Shown piece after piece: positions 1 through 13,799 of a stretch of DNA of 64,000 bases. Position numbers and translations under genes: made by a program. How positions within the stretch are numbered: position 1 is the first letter of the stretch; each line of letters starts with the position of its first letter. The notes beneath the pieces are model-generated. The model searched no databases. It was given only the letters and a program-made list of their open reading frames with translations, and had not been told where the DNA came from. Location: assembly GCA_013397795.1 (NCBI GenBank), contig VZTJ01002478.1, forward strand, positions 2,433,370 to 2,497,369, read 5' to 3'. The stretch comes from Orthonyx spaldingii (lineage: Eukaryota > Chordata > Aves > Passeriformes > Orthonychidae).

Positions 1-1939
1 ACCCTAAAAAAGAAATATCCAATATTAATTTGTGTTACAAAATTAATTAATTTTGCAAAAAGCACGCAGGAGCATTGACAAGAAGCAGTTCTGCCCATCT
101 AATGAATATTTAGTATGTTTTTATTGTTATGAATATTTTTAGGTAAACATGCTTCATAAATGATTTTTTAAAGCTATTCTGGGTTCTGACAATCATTTTA
201 CAACAACACTCAGATTCTTTTCTTGAGAAGAGTTTTAAAATCAAATTTCAGTAAAAAGCTTGTAATAAAACCTCTTTTTCATGCTTTGCTATCTTGAAAA
301 AATACAGGGGATGTGAGACCCAAAATATACACAGAGGGCAAAATTAATTTACAAGTAACTCATTTTTCCTAAGTCTTCCTGCTTTTTTCATGAACAGCTA
401 CTAAGCATAGGCAGAGAGAAATTAAGACCACTTTTTAAAAAGCATTGTAGAAGTAACAGATCTGTCAGTGGAATGGAAAATAGTGTTACCTTTCTCCTCC
501 TTGCAAAGTAATATGGCAGGAATGCATAACGCTATAAAAAGCCATTCAGAAGCTGTATCTCAGTAGTTAGTGGTTATACCTGAGGCCAATAGGTTTGGAG
601 AACTCTGAACTCTCTTCACAGCTGTTAATGTGACAGACATTGCAGCACGTTTGCGAGCACACCCACCGCTATCTGGAAGCACAAAACAATACAGACAGCA
701 GCCCCAGACAAAGGGAGCAAGCACATGCAACATATCACAGTGTGAGATATGCCAAACACATGTGAAAATAAGCGTGCAGCTAGGGAACTGCTGCAGAAAT
801 GTGTGAATTTGCAAGTTTGGCAGATTAGCAGAATACATAAAATACCACAAGCTTTACACAACAATAAACCTCACAGAGATAAGAGAATAAAGCTGTATTT
901 ACTATTTAAGCCACTAGGAAAATATACACACTCTGTTACCTGAAAGACTGCTTAATTACAGCTAATTAGTAAAAGCAATCAAGTAATCAAGATAAAGGAT
1001 TAAGCATTCCAGAATAATATTAATCAATAATCTGCACTGTAAAATAATTTCATTGTATGCATTAGAAAGACACCATTCATAAACTAAGCTCATGATTGAT
1101 CAGCTGACAAAATTCTTTCATTCAATCTTTTGGATCCTTTATTCTCAAGAAACAAAATTACTAGTGAAGGCACATTTTTTTTCATTTTGGTGGAACAAAC
1201 TGGTTCTCCCTCTTCTCCTTTTTTATCTGAGTTAAAAAAATGTATGTCTGGAACTGAACAACATTCTGAGGGAGTGACTAGGAATCTAAAATAATTTTTA
1301 AAAATGAAGTCTAGAAAAAAACTTTCCTTCTGGATCTTGCCCAACTCCCTTCTTTCTTTATTCTACTCCTCTCACTGGAGTTGCCATTGCATTTAATAAA
1401 TACTCTTATTATTAGAAGACAGCTTTCCCACAACTTAGCTTTTTAGCAACTCTAGCACAGTTGTAAAAGAAAGTTAATAAATATTCTTCGCAATTATATT
1501 TAACTAGAATATTTTTCTGTTCTTCACTAAAATAATTATTTTAATTTTAATATTTGATGCTACTGAAATTTCATTCATTGCTTCAATGAAGTCAAGAACT
1601 GCAACTATAATAAATGCCTTTTTTATTTCTGTGACCTATGACAGGAAGTTTTATAAAATTAAGGTTTTAATGAAGACCTGCAACTTATTTGCAGAAACTA
1701 TTTGCTATGACAGCAGTAATTTGAGCCACAGAGTCATCTTTAACCCACGTCTGCAAGAGAAGTGAGCTCCTGGTATTTCTTTGCTCATTCCAATATTCCC
1801 CTGCTATTTCAGTATTTCCAACACTCCCCTGGCCACAGGTCCTGCAGGATATGCATTAAATAGTTGTTAACACTGGCAAACATCAGAGTCACTGCCTCAT
1901 ATAAGTGGTACCAAAGACTCATTGCCAATTCCAAGGCTC

Positions 1940-2125
1940 AAGGCAAAAGGCCAAATTATTTCAGCCAGCAGTAGTTGAAAGCAATACATTACCTGCCATT
2001 AATTATTGGCATTGTACATGTGAAACAAAGGCAATGGCTATCAAATCTGCACATTTGTTTTAGTTTGCTTACATAAATATAGAATGGCAATGGTAATTAA
2101 AATCACATTTTCCATTCTTGCATTC
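1940..2125. promoter_or_regulatory. Candidate conserved regulatory block (weak)
   Basis: The block packs a homeodomain-like TAATTATT core near 2000, a SOX-like AACAAAGG at 2024-2031, and several CATTG/CAATGG elements (2010-2015, 2031-2037 and again near 2085) followed by a TAATTA core. Such clustering is common in vertebrate developmental enhancers, but AT-rich DNA also produces these cores by chance. Only the motifs are seen. Enhancer function is inferred and would need cross-species conservation. Confidence 0.2.
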
Positions 2126-2550
2126 CTTTCCCCCCACCATTGACACACATTAGAGGTAATTCCAACAAGATTTGATGATGTGTTGATACTGAGGTTCTGT
2201 TCTAATCTGAATATTGGCAGCCTTTGAAAGCATATTACATTTGATATAAGCTAACAGGCAAAAAATTTGTTATACTCTCACAGCTCTGATTCAAACAAAG
2301 AGATACTTTATTTGTAATTTTTCAAGAGCTACCTTCCTGAATTTCATGATAGAGAAAGTGAAGACAACAAGAAACTGACTACAAATATTTAATTATTTTA
2401 GCTTCAGGAAATTCTGCTTCAATTTAGTTTTTAATGTAACTGAACTGAGTCAGAGTTTTATACTTTGTGGCCCCATAATCTAGCAAAGTGTTTTGGTTTC
2501 ATACAAGATAAATAAAACAGGCTATAACTGATGACATACAATATTTACCC

Positions 2551-2577
2551 ATATATATACATTTAATATATATATAA
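2551..2577. repeat. TA-rich simple repeat
   Basis: Two short (AT)n runs are separated by a few bases. This is an ordinary imperfect microsatellite in AT-rich surroundings. Confidence 0.7.
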
Positions 2578-3589
2578 TCAGAGGTCTGTACCTGCATTAA
2601 TTATCAGTATCTGTACAAAATAATGAGATCCAATTATCATTCAATTAAGACATAGCCTCACATTTATATGATATTAAGTTATGCAAAATTTCTAGTACAA
2701 TATGAATGTGTGTGGGCAAGCACATATTTATGCATGATGGATTCCATTTTCCCATCTATGTTCAGGCAAGGGTCCCATTAACTGGAGTATGGACTATTAA
2801 GAAACAGTAAGGGAGACTAAATTAATGATCCTCTGCTCTTTTCACTTGCAAACTAAATCAATTAATATTGCACAGCTGTTACTTAAGGAACAAATGAGAA
2901 TATGTGAAACAATCTATACAAAATGTTTGCATTTATAAAAAAATATATGGGCAAATACATATACACGTATTTACAATTCCTTTGACCTGAAAAATTCTTT
3001 AGGAGTGAGTTGTGTCTTCCTAGGTATTGCTTTAACATTGAAGCAAAGGAGACCCAAATCAGCTAAGGTCTGCAGGCAATGCTAGACTATGAAGTCAGGC
3101 AATAACTCACAATCAAAACAGCTGCCTAAAACGCAACTGCAGCGTCTTTTCCTCTCCCTCTCTTAACTCTGTTTCCACATTTAACCCTTTCTCCTGAATT
3201 CATAACCCCAACAGCTGCTCCCACTAGAGACAGCATCACCCTAAGTGAGCTGTATCTGTATTTGAAAAATAGTCTACTGGTTGGGTCCTGCTCCAAAGCC
3301 AGATGGAGACGATTCAAAATACCACCATTTCATTTAAGAACAAGGGATGGGTTTCTTGAAAAGACTGTTTCAGACAGTCAGTAAAAGCAGTGGCATAAGC
3401 AAAGGAGACAAAGATGAAAGGATGGTGACCTTGTGTGAAGAGGTGAGAGCAGCCAGGGGCAAGAAATTTTTAATAAGCTTATTAAAGAAAAATGGTATCC
3501 AAACATAATGTTTGCTGATTATTATTCTATTCACTGTACTTGTGAACGGTATCATTTTCCCCTTTGTCTGCACAGTGAATTCAAGTTTA

Positions 3590-4190
3590 GAAGTCTTTAG
3601 ACCAGGGCTTCTTACTCCTTATTTGCATTCTGACCTTCTGAGGCAAATATGTAGTGCTGGGTCCAACCATCCAAGACAGACACAGCTGTTGCCTCTCTAC
3701 GTCCCCAGGTCCAACCAGGGGGGAAGACTGGAAATGCATTCCCAGCAGACACATGTATACACCACATCCATACAGAGCTAGACGCACAGCTCCAAGCACT
3801 CACACTAACACAGCACAACGGCCTCACCACCCTCCCCTCTCTGGCTGAAGGTCCCCTAGGGAGGATGGCACACATGGACAGCGTGGATCCTTCCATAAAC
3901 TGGTCTCAAACATTGAGTCTGTCACTCATTCCATGCCTGGTTCTCTTGTGACAGCCCTGGGAGGGCCTTGGACAAGGGAGACCCTTTGTTCCTTGGGTCT
4001 CCTTGATTTGTGTTCTTGCCTGCCTGTTCTTGTGTGCCTGTGCTCTTCTAGGCTTATGGAGATAGGCCTTTGACTGCTCCTATGATGGGCCTGGGAGTAC
4101 CTGGGCAGGGCAGGCTATTACTTGGGCTTCCTCTCCTTCCATTTTTGTCTGAATTCCTTTTTGGATGTGCTGAGGAGCTTTCACCACATA
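3590..4190 (-). mobile_element. GC-richer block, possible unclassified LTR or old retroelement
   Basis: The composition changes abruptly from AT-rich flanks to a GC-richer, C/T-skewed stretch, then returns. Read on the minus strand, the block begins TGTGGTGAAAGC near 4190, consistent with the TG start of a retroviral LTR. A possible CA end lies near the left border, and an AATAAG-like hexamer sits near 3620. There is also an imperfect hairpin at 3973-4005. No target-site duplication or family consensus was recognised, so this could equally be another retroelement fragment or simply a GC-rich unique segment. Open frames here (up to 94 codons on the minus strand) show no recognisable domain. 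Confidence 0.3.
3973..4005. repeat. Imperfect inverted repeat
   Basis: The left arm at 3973-3984 and the right arm at 3995-4005 pair over 11 bases with one bulged G, around a loop of about 10 bases. It lies inside the GC-richer block and might be part of a mobile element. No transcript evidence is visible. Confidence 0.5.
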
Positions 4191-5516
4191 ATCTACACTG
4201 ACAGGTAAACCTACTATTATTTGGTTCTTTTTATGATGCAAAAAAGTATATTTTTGGTAGAATGCCTGGAGCTCAAGCCCACCTCATTTACTTCAGTGAT
4301 CTAAAAGTGGCTTAACAATCTATTCAGGAATTCTGCATGTACCCAAGAAATTCTGTTCTTGTCTCTCAGACAAAATGTAAGAGAACAGTCCATGTGATGA
4401 CTTCCATTAATAATTTTAACAAACAGAAAACATTTGCAGTCTTCCAGAACTGCATACTTTTCACTCTTGGCTGTTCTTTATGTGTCTCATCTAATGCAAA
4501 CAGCTAACTTGTTTAGTAACTTTAAAATTAGATGCATTTATCAAGAATGATCTGTGTGAAATTCAGCCAAAATATTTACAGATGGACACTAAGTATCTGT
4601 TTTAACTATCAACTTCTATCCGTTTATTATTCATCAATGCAATTACCTTTCCTCCGACGTGATCTATGCATGCACACATGTATAACGAACAATAAGGACA
4701 TTTATCCTGTGTTTTAATCTGATGTGAACTCCATGGGCAGCTCATGTTTTCTGTGAGTTAGTTAATCAAGCAACCAAGTTAATGATATGCATCGATCTGT
4801 AAAATACCTGAAGACTTATTGAAGAAACCCCCTATATATAGCTTAAAATATTATTCTGTTGATGATTGCTTAGTCTGGGTTTAAAAACACACACACATTC
4901 TATGAGACTACTATTTTAAAATTATGACAACATTTGAACTCCAAAAGGAAGGCTGAGCCAAAGTACCCTTGATACTTCTGAAAACCTCCACTATATCTTA
5001 CCTCTATTTCTTTTGCAAAAATGTTTCATTGCCTTATGCTGCTGAATATTCCTTGCTAACATGTGGTACAGAATTAACATCAAATGCTAAAAAATCCCTC
5101 CCATATATGGTAGAGTATTGCAAACCAAAGCTCTTCAAAACATTTTCTCTGTAGACAAAAATATCTTCTGGAGGGTTTGCTGAGACAGACTGCCAAGTCT
5201 GCAGCCACAGGGAACACTGGATTAGAGGAGCCCACTCTAAGCAGTAGATTTACTTTTTATTTTTTAAAGCTGCATATACACTAGCTTTGCTACTCCACCA
5301 GTTACTGGTATCAAATTAGAGAGCTCATGTATTTGCAGGAATGAAACGCATATTTTTGAAACAAACTAGTGGCAAATCAATAGTATCTGATAACCTCCAA
5401 TTGCACTATGCACAAAATCCTGTTATAAAGCTGTGAAATAAAAAAACCCACCAACCCTAAACCAATGCTGTAGCATTTATATTCAAAGACAGCATAGTGC
5501 AGAAAGAAAAAAGATT

Positions 5517-5548
5517 AAAAAAAAGGGGAGAAAAGGAAAAAAAAGAAG
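5517..5548 (+). repeat. Homopurine tract, 32 bases
   Basis: An uninterrupted A/G run with interspersed G blocks follows another A/G-rich stretch that starts at 5501. It is low-complexity DNA. Purine tracts of this kind can adopt triplex structures in principle, but no function is implied. Confidence 0.8.
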
Positions 5549-7220
5549 CAGCTTGACCCGAACACCACGCAGAACAGCTTCCACCTGAGTCACTCTCTTA
5601 ATGAAGTAATGTTTTAGATAGGAGCAGGGATAGGTGCAAGATGTCCACTTTTACACCCTATCACAGGTTGTTTTTTTTTTTACAGTCAGAAAACAATCTA
5701 CATCAATAGAACTGATAAGAAATACCACATTTTCTGTCAACACCTTCTTTTAGTGCAGCTGATAACATGCACGTTAATATCAAGAACACAGAAGATGAAA
5801 AAATGTTTTCACTGTCCAAGTGCAGAGTAAAGTTCAACCTAAAATCATGGTATCTTTAAATAACTTCAGGTGTGTTCAGGTCTTTAAGGTCTGTTTTCAA
5901 GGCTCCTGTGTGATCAAGAGACTCCCAATCCCCAAGAGAAGTCATTCAGCCGCAGATTATTTAAATCTTATGCCTTTTCTCTTGAGAATTCATAACTTAC
6001 ATGAAAAATCTTAGTATAATGTTGAACAAAGTCATACTTCAGGGCTGCAGTAGCATAAACTGGCAATTTACCTCTTTATCCACATTTTTTGAAGCCGAAG
6101 CTATAAAATTACCTCTATCATATGATCTTAATTCATATGACGGCAATGCACAATGTAATTATAGTATGATGATTAGTCAAGTTACTTCTGAAATTACAGT
6201 TCTATGAAACAAGTTGTATTTTAGTACTACCTTAATTATACAGACTGACACGTTTAGGAAAGCCATCTTCACTAAAAATGAGAGAGGATGGGACAAATTT
6301 CAAATAGTATTTTTATACACGAAAAATACACCACCTTGGTTAGCATTTGAAAAACAATTAAGAACAACCAAAACTTTGGGGAACAAAAGTACACACTCAA
6401 ATGAGAAAATTAATTTCTCCTGCTTATTCTATTTACAAATGTAGTGGTTTCAAGTGAGCCAGTATATTTTAACTTTGTATTAAAAGATATGTTCAAAATG
6501 TGGGTCCTACTGAGTTTCAGTTGTCTGAGACAACGGGAAGCCATGAAGCCGGATTAATACAGTGATCTAGATAATGGCACCTATACTGTGGAAAAGTTAA
6601 TCCCTGTGATTTAGAGCATGCTGCTGAAATTCAGACTTCAAAGCTAGTTCTGGTCCTCAGGTCCCACATATCATATCATGGTGAAGCACTGCGGTCAGTG
6701 ATAAAGCCACTGGTTTGGAAAGGATGGATATGTCTATCCTTGCGCCTCAGTTAATCTGCAAACCAGACAGTTCACCTCTGGAATCTAAAGAGCTGACTGC
6801 AACTGAAAATTTACACCTGAGTGAGACGAGTCTGCTTTCAAGGGGCCTATTCCCTCTCCCAGCACAAACAGCAGCACTATCTCAATGGCTTCAGAAGTTC
6901 AGGAGCATATATTAGTATGCTGTCATAGATCATGAAGATAACTTTCTACAGAGTATGAATTCGGTCAATACATCTGTCACAGCAACTTGAGAGAAAATAC
7001 AAAGCACTGTAAGTACAACATATCCTCAAGATCATCCTCAGCTGATATGCAAGTGCAGTTTATAATACAGGGCAGTGTTCATATGCCCCTTAATTTAGTG
7101 ACAGTACAGAATGGAAATACAGGATTTTTAAAGCATGTACATTTTCTTAGGAAAATGTGATGCTTTAATAACACTTTCCCATCACTGTTATAGTCTCATA
7201 CTATGTATTTTCACGTAAAA

Positions 7221-7234
7221 CACACACACACACA
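7221..7234 (+). repeat. (CA)7 microsatellite
   Basis: Seven CA units follow an A run. It is a short dinucleotide microsatellite of the usual vertebrate type. Confidence 0.85.
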
Positions 7235-10200
7235 AAACTGATACTATTAAATTAAGCACAGAAGGATAAACATGCACTTTTATTTTGTGTACCCATATAT
7301 GTCCATACATAGAAAAACATGTATGTAAATTTTATATATGGAATACAAATGCACATAAGCAGGCATACTATTAAAATATCTTGCTTATTTTGAGTTCAGC
7401 ACCAACTAAAGTACAATTTGTTCATGAAAATTCTAGTAAATTTGGGATCTTCTCTGCTCACAAAACAATACATTAAAAAAAATCTCACAGATGCAGCATA
7501 CCTGTGTTCATTTTGACACTGGAGGATTTATTATAAAAGTCTTCAGATTTCCTGCGGAAAATAAAATGATCTATTAATTTGCACAGGACAAGAATGTGTG
7601 GTACAAAATGGCAGCAGGGCTTTTTGGAGGGGTGGAGAATCACTGTGATAGAAATGGCAGTCCTATTTTAACACTGCTTTAATTAAATTGGTACTGGCTG
7701 TCCTTCTAAAGTAAAGGATGAGCTGTCACTTCCATTATAAGTCATCCTATTTTCAAGTGTTTAGTATCTCTGTTGTAAATATTTGCTCTGGGATAAAAAA
7801 ACTAGTGATTAACTTCTCGTCTTGAAACTATAAACTAAAAATTTTTTCCATACAGGAACGTGGAAATGTTTTTAAAAGCTGCTTATAAGATTTATTCACT
7901 CCTTTGCACAAACTAAAAGATGTGAAGAGTAGGTCTCTCCAAGTATTTTCTAAGCAGCCAAAGTTACCAAGTCTTTTTTAACGATTTACAAGCAGATGTG
8001 GTTGTTTTCATCCAGTGATTTAATGTCTCCACAAACACTGACATTCTTTATATTGCTTGACGTATTTCTATGCACAGAATCAGGACGTGTCTTGGCATCC
8101 ACAGGGACCCTTATCAAAACTCCTAATGGAAACATTAGGTAGCAAATCAAGTCACTATACACCACTTTTTAAAGATAACAATTTGCACCAAAATAATGTA
8201 AAGAGCATACAAAGGTCAAATCTGTCTAGATATCCCAACTCTACATAGCACTTACAAACAAATAGTAAAACACAACAACAAACCAAACTACAAGTGCAGA
8301 AAACTCATAACATCCTATATTAACAGCGAACTTTAACCTACTGATGGACAAAGTAGACCCTATTTTCCACCTATGGCCAGTTTATGTCACAGCTTTATCA
8401 CAGGATAAAGTGGTATCTGCGTACTAACCAGTCTTAGCTGTATTGTCACATATAAACTGTCCACTATAATTTACTTTAGCAAATGGGCAGACACACCAAA
8501 GGCCAAAATACTGAGGGCTAAAAAAAGAAAAATCATTCTCTCACTGCACTATTCCCACATCAAGTCCAGGATAAAAGAAAGTGAAAAATCAGATTTAATA
8601 ATGTAATAATAAAAAAATGTAATTAAAAAAAATTAAAAATATAAACTGCCTGGCTATGTTGGAGTAAGTTGGAAGGTATGCATAAAGGGCCATTTTTACG
8701 ATGGGAGACTCAAGGTACTAATTAATACAAGTAAACAAAATATTAAAACAGAATTCCAGTTTCAGTTCCACAGGAACCCTGAATTAACTGTACCTCTGAG
8801 GTAACATGCATGTTGTTGTATTCTCTTGTACTCATAACAAGGCCAGATATTCCACTGCTTGAAAAAATGACTGTTTTTCAGAAACTATCTGAATTCTGCT
8901 TCTATTATTCCATCAGTTTTGTGACAAAAAAAGATGTAGGTTAAACTTCTTGAGACCTTTGGAAATAAATAATTGGCAGTGAATAGAAGTTGCATTACAT
9001 TATTTTTATGCTGGAGTTATCAGCAAACTACCTCTGAGAATTTCTAAAAGATCTTTTAAAAATTAAGGCAAATTCTACATTTTAAAAAAAAATTTGACAT
9101 ATGGTCTCTGACTGAAATTTTGGATTTCTTTAACTGCTACAGAATATTCTTACAGCCTCAAATTCCCACTGCGTTTTCAGACTGCTAGAGGAGACACCAC
9201 TTCCAAGCCTTCTTTTAGCTTGGAACTGAATCGCTGATGGTACCACATATAAGCTAGGAAATGCAATATGGTATTTATTTTCAGACCCAATAAGTACAGG
9301 ACTCTTGGAACATTGCAGAGCCAAAACGTTTTCTAGCAAGTGGCTTCGATGTATTTACCCAAAGCATGCTTAACTCTTACTCAGGTTTTAACAGACAAAA
9401 CTCAGTTTCAGCACTACAGCTTTGTCCCAAGAATTTCTACCTGGAAAGTTTAGGCTACATTGCTGACACTCACTGAGGGACCTCATACAAATCACTAACA
9501 TTTCCACATTAATCTAATTTTTCTGAAAAACAACTTAGTCTTGTATACCTAAAAGATATGCATGTAAAGAAGGCAATCCAAATCTCACCCATGCAAACAG
9601 CAGGCCTTGTATTTAATACTAAAATTATTTTGAATTCTCTGCTTCTAAGGAGCTAAAGCACCATTCAATTACTTAGTGATACTGGGGTAGGAGCCACATG
9701 AATGCAATGAAATGAACAGCCATATGCCTGAAATTATTTTATTCAACATTGTTTCATTCAGTCTTTATGATCCTTACTTCAAAAAGGAAGTGGCGGGGGG
9801 GTGGGGAGAGGAATAGGGAGCAAAGGGCTGGATTTGTTTTTTACTTCTGTTCCTTCTTAATTTCCTCCGGAAAATTGTTCTTTGGGAATGGGTTTGCCCC
9901 TGACAGAGGCAAGATGAACGTTCCACTAGAAGCGCCAGACACCTTACTGCCAGAATGTATACCCAATGGTCAGCTAAGCCACCCAGCTCTCAGACAGATA
10001 ATGCTGTGACAGAAGGAAGGCCTGCAAGGATTGAGCGGACACGAAGCACCACTGGAATACATGAGTTTTCAAAATCAGTCACCTAGATCAGGCAAGTCTT
10101 CTACTCAGCTCACACCTGATCTTTGATGCTGAGGAAAATGAACACTAAGTTTAAGCAGAGTAGCATGCCTAATTTTCACAGAGGAAAATCCAGGATTACT

Positions 10201-10710
10201 CTTCATGGCAGTCTTCTATAGTTAGTTTCATTTGGAAGAGCTAATGCAGCAGGAAATGAATGACTGTGCTAACGCACAAAAATGGGTCTGTTTGGTTGCA
10301 TGCAACTGAAGTTACCATTGCTACATTTAGTTTTACATATCCTTGATAATATTACAGTGATTAACTTAGCTCAGAAATTCTTCGCATTGCAAGAGGTTAC
10401 TGAAAAAACTTGTGGGAATCTCATTGACATCTGCTCTATTTTCTCCAAAAGACCCTGATATCTACTTGTGATTACTTCTGTTCCTGGTAAGTTCTGAAGT
10501 GTGGGGTGCTGAAGGAAAACATTCTGTCACCCCTTCTGTTCCACATTCATATGAAGCTATAAAAATGGTTAGTGAGAAGTCAAGGAAGGTTTCCCCACCC
10601 TCAGTTTATTCATGAATCAAGATGCATGACTTTACTGTTCGGGGCTTAATTCTTGATCAGATTTCCAAGCACCTACAACCATTACGGAAGGAGAACCACC
10701 CAGACACAAT

Positions 10711-10808
10711 TCTGTGCCTTGTGCTCTCAGATGACCTTGCTTGAGCAAGAAGGTTGGACCAGGTGACGCACTGTGGTCCCTTTAAACCTTACCCATTCTG
10801 TGATTCTA
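10711..10808 (+). mobile_element. CR1 LINE 3'-end fragment
   Basis: The stretch carries the conserved tail of avian CR1 elements. A 'CTTGCTTGAGCAAGAAGG' type segment leads into GGTTGGACCAGGTGAC, then a GGTCCC block, and ends with ATTCTGTGATTCTA, the octamer-like CR1 terminus. The 3' end therefore lies at about 10808 on the plus strand. The copy is strongly 5'-truncated to about 100 bases, as most CR1 insertions are, and carries many substitutions. The left border is approximate. It encodes nothing. Confidence 0.85.
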
Positions 10809-13799
10809 AGTTACCTATTATTTATTCCTTGCCATTTTACAAAAGATATAAAAAGCAGGTTTAAAATGTAATTTTCAGATAGAGTATTTATATTAATTCT
10901 AAATCTAGTTCTAGTATGTGCTCTTTGTAGTTACCATCCTTTGTCATGAATTCTACTCCAAGGACCTTTGCTGAGAGGAGCAATTGATTCAGAACACAGT
11001 GCAGATGGATCAACAGCAGGATAGATATGTATGTCTGGCTGGAAAATTACAGATTTGCATTTTCTTAGGTAGAGACCAGTTCCCAGATATTTGGAGAGGA
11101 CAGGAACTTTCCTGACTTGCATGAGAAGGAGTGTCAGACTTTCATTAATGTTGCTTGCCAGTTTCACAGTTTGAGCTAGAGAGAGTAATCTACTTGAGAA
11201 AATATCTGCAAAGTTAAGAAACCAAATCAGTGGGAGTTTACTACAAGGATTGTTTATTCAGTCAGTTTATACATTGCAGGTGATCTACAAACACATATTT
11301 ATTACCAGGCAGGATTCTATTTTGCACATGGCAGTGTATTCTTTTAATGCACTTCATTAAGGCTCTGCAGAGCATTCCTGCTCTGCAACAGATCAATATA
11401 CTTTATATGCCAGCTCATGCATTCAGTGAAGGAGAGTAAAAAAAAGTATGAAACATTAGTTCTGAAAGTACAGTGAAGCTGACTGCTTTATTTCTCTCAC
11501 TATATAAAAGAAATTCTTTCAGATGTTTACTATTAGCAGAACAACTATGGCAATGAGAATGCAATGAAAACTTGATAAACCCCAAAATGTTGTGACAACA
11601 ACACTCACATGAAGAAACAACTGTCCTGAAGCTGCCTTGCTAAAAGAAATCTCTCCTGCTAAGCCTTTAAGCAGGTAGAAAGCTTATATGCAAATATATT
11701 GTTTGTATGAGAAAATGTTTGACGGAGCGCAGGTAGATGATGCTGATAATGAAAATGGTTCCGCCGTGTTTCAATTTTATTAACATGCAATAAGAAGTCA
11801 ACAAAATGGCAGGGCATCTTTACTAAGATCCAACACAGCAAGGTATATGCTTTATGAAAGCCCCACAGAACTATTCCTATGCTTTAAGTTAAACATAAGC
11901 ATAAATACTATTTGCCCCAGACCACACTGCCTCACTCTATAGGGAGCTGAATACTCAGGAGCTAGAACTCCAGTTCTAATTAAAGTGTTTTCAGACAGAT
12001 AATCAAAAAGAAAAACATAGGCAGACAATTGAGATCATATTTTCTGTAATTTTTTCTTACAGGATTGTGAAGACATCTTCACTCTAAGTGCAGTGTCATT
12101 GTGCATGTTACTCATGCATATTATCTGCAAATGTACTGATAAGGTCATTAAACAATTGGGATGGCTGAATAATTTGTACATGGTCATAAACTTCTACTGG
12201 AACACAATAGATAACTCACAATATCCTTAGTAGCAGTAAGTGCATCACCAGGAAAATCTCTACATGCAAAAGCTCTGTTTCCTGGATCATCTGCAGCATT
12301 ACAAACAATCAATCACCCACTACATCTAGAGGTTGATATCTAACTTACAGCAGACCAGCTGTTTGAGCCTATTTCCACAGCAAATACAATGCTAGCATTG
12401 AATAACAATGTACTGCTAAGATTTTGTGTTGGAAAATTGCAAGGGGTTCTAGTTCCCACGAACAAATGTTCAAAGAGTATCAGATACAGGAGAATCCACC
12501 ACAGGAGTCCATGACTGATCATTCTCTAACAGAGCACATCAAGGGACGGGACATAAGTGGAGGAAATAAAAGGACTATTAACCATTTCATGTATCTTAAA
12601 TGTAAGTTGCAAATAATAAGGTCATTTCTATTCATCACAATCATTAAGGTCTGAAGCACTTCTCAGGAGTGCTGTGGTCTTAGGACTTAAGATTCTGAAT
12701 TTGACAAGTGTATGTGAAAAATGTCACTGTCTGAAGGTAGGGGAATAAATCTGATGACACAGAACTTCTTTCCAGACACTTTTCCTGATGTAATTTTTCT
12801 GAGAATGCTATAAATGCAAGATTAACTGGTACCTTCCCTTCCCGTGTTTCTTCATGAAACAGAGGAAATTTACTAATTGTCTGATAGGAAAAGCAAAGAC
12901 TACATGTTTCCAAATTGCAGGTTTCTAACGGCAATCTTTGTTCTTGCACATAGCATCAGTAGGAAAAGTTCAAACATTTGTATTTAAATTGGTATCAACT
13001 TCAGTCTCTCTCTCTAGAGAAAATATATGAAGCTTAAAATTTTGCCTGCTTGTAGCATGATTTTTACTAGATAGTTATTTTGACTTGCTATGTACTGAAG
13101 AACAAACAAGTAAAATTTCTGCACTTGGGTCTAAATAGGTACTTGATGTCATCTCAAAATACTTCTCAGATACTTCAGTAGCTGAACATTTTCCTAAAAT
13201 GATACTGCAAGTATAAGAGGATACCAAGAAAGTTATTCAAGCCGACAACATTCTGTACATTTTACTGGTTATTTTTACAGCTGCAAAAGGAACGAGGAGG
13301 ACAAACTGCTGCTCTTATATTCCGTGTCTCCTCTTCAACCACTAGAGAAAATTTTATTAATAATTCCAGTCATGCTTGTGGTGTTTGTGATTTTTTTTTC
13401 ATTATTTTTATTACTTAAATATAAATAAAAAAGGAGAAAAGTTCTGTTAACTGACTAAAGGTTAAAAGAAAAGTTCCATTAACTTGCTGACTCCAATTCA
13501 CATTTCTTACCCTTTTTTCCAGACACCAACCACTGTTTTTAATAATACAAAATTGCAAATTTCTAGCCTTTAGTGGTGGTTATTTTTGTGCCCTACTTTT
13601 GTCTTCCGTCTTTGCTGTTGTTTTACAGGAAATGTGTTTCTTCAAATGGACTCATTCCATAGGCTGGAATATTTAAGGTTACTACATGAGAGCATGTCAC
13701 TGAAGTAAATATGCAGTGGATTGGTGTGCACAGACATAATTACAAAAAACTCCACTGTAAGACAGAGTGCCTTGCATTCTGCATGTTCTTATTACTTCC

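Larger units (their letters stand above)
1..3589. other. Unique AT-rich non-coding DNA
   Basis: No gene is supported here. Open frames are under 100 codons, occur on both strands and have arbitrary composition. The segment holds short A and T runs and a TA-rich simple stretch at 2551-2577. It also holds a block around 1940-2125 dense in homeodomain-like and SOX-like motifs, listed separately. No interspersed repeat was recognised. Intron or intergenic DNA are equally possible. Confidence 0.7.
4191..10710. other. Unique AT-rich non-coding DNA
   Basis: No gene was recognised. Contents are a short (AC)n run at 4887-4897, a purine-only tract at 5517-5548, a (CA)7 microsatellite at 7221-7234 and a G run at 9795-9801. 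Short open frames (60-90 codons) are scattered without codon bias or domain. A stretch near 6640-6770 faintly recalls an ancient MIR-type SINE but was not accepted. Confidence 0.65.

Noticed and set aside
6640..6770. Faint resemblance to an ancient MIR-type SINE (GCCTCAGTTAATCTGCAAA segment)
   Set aside because: The similarity covers only about 20 bases and lacks the tRNA head and CORE segment.
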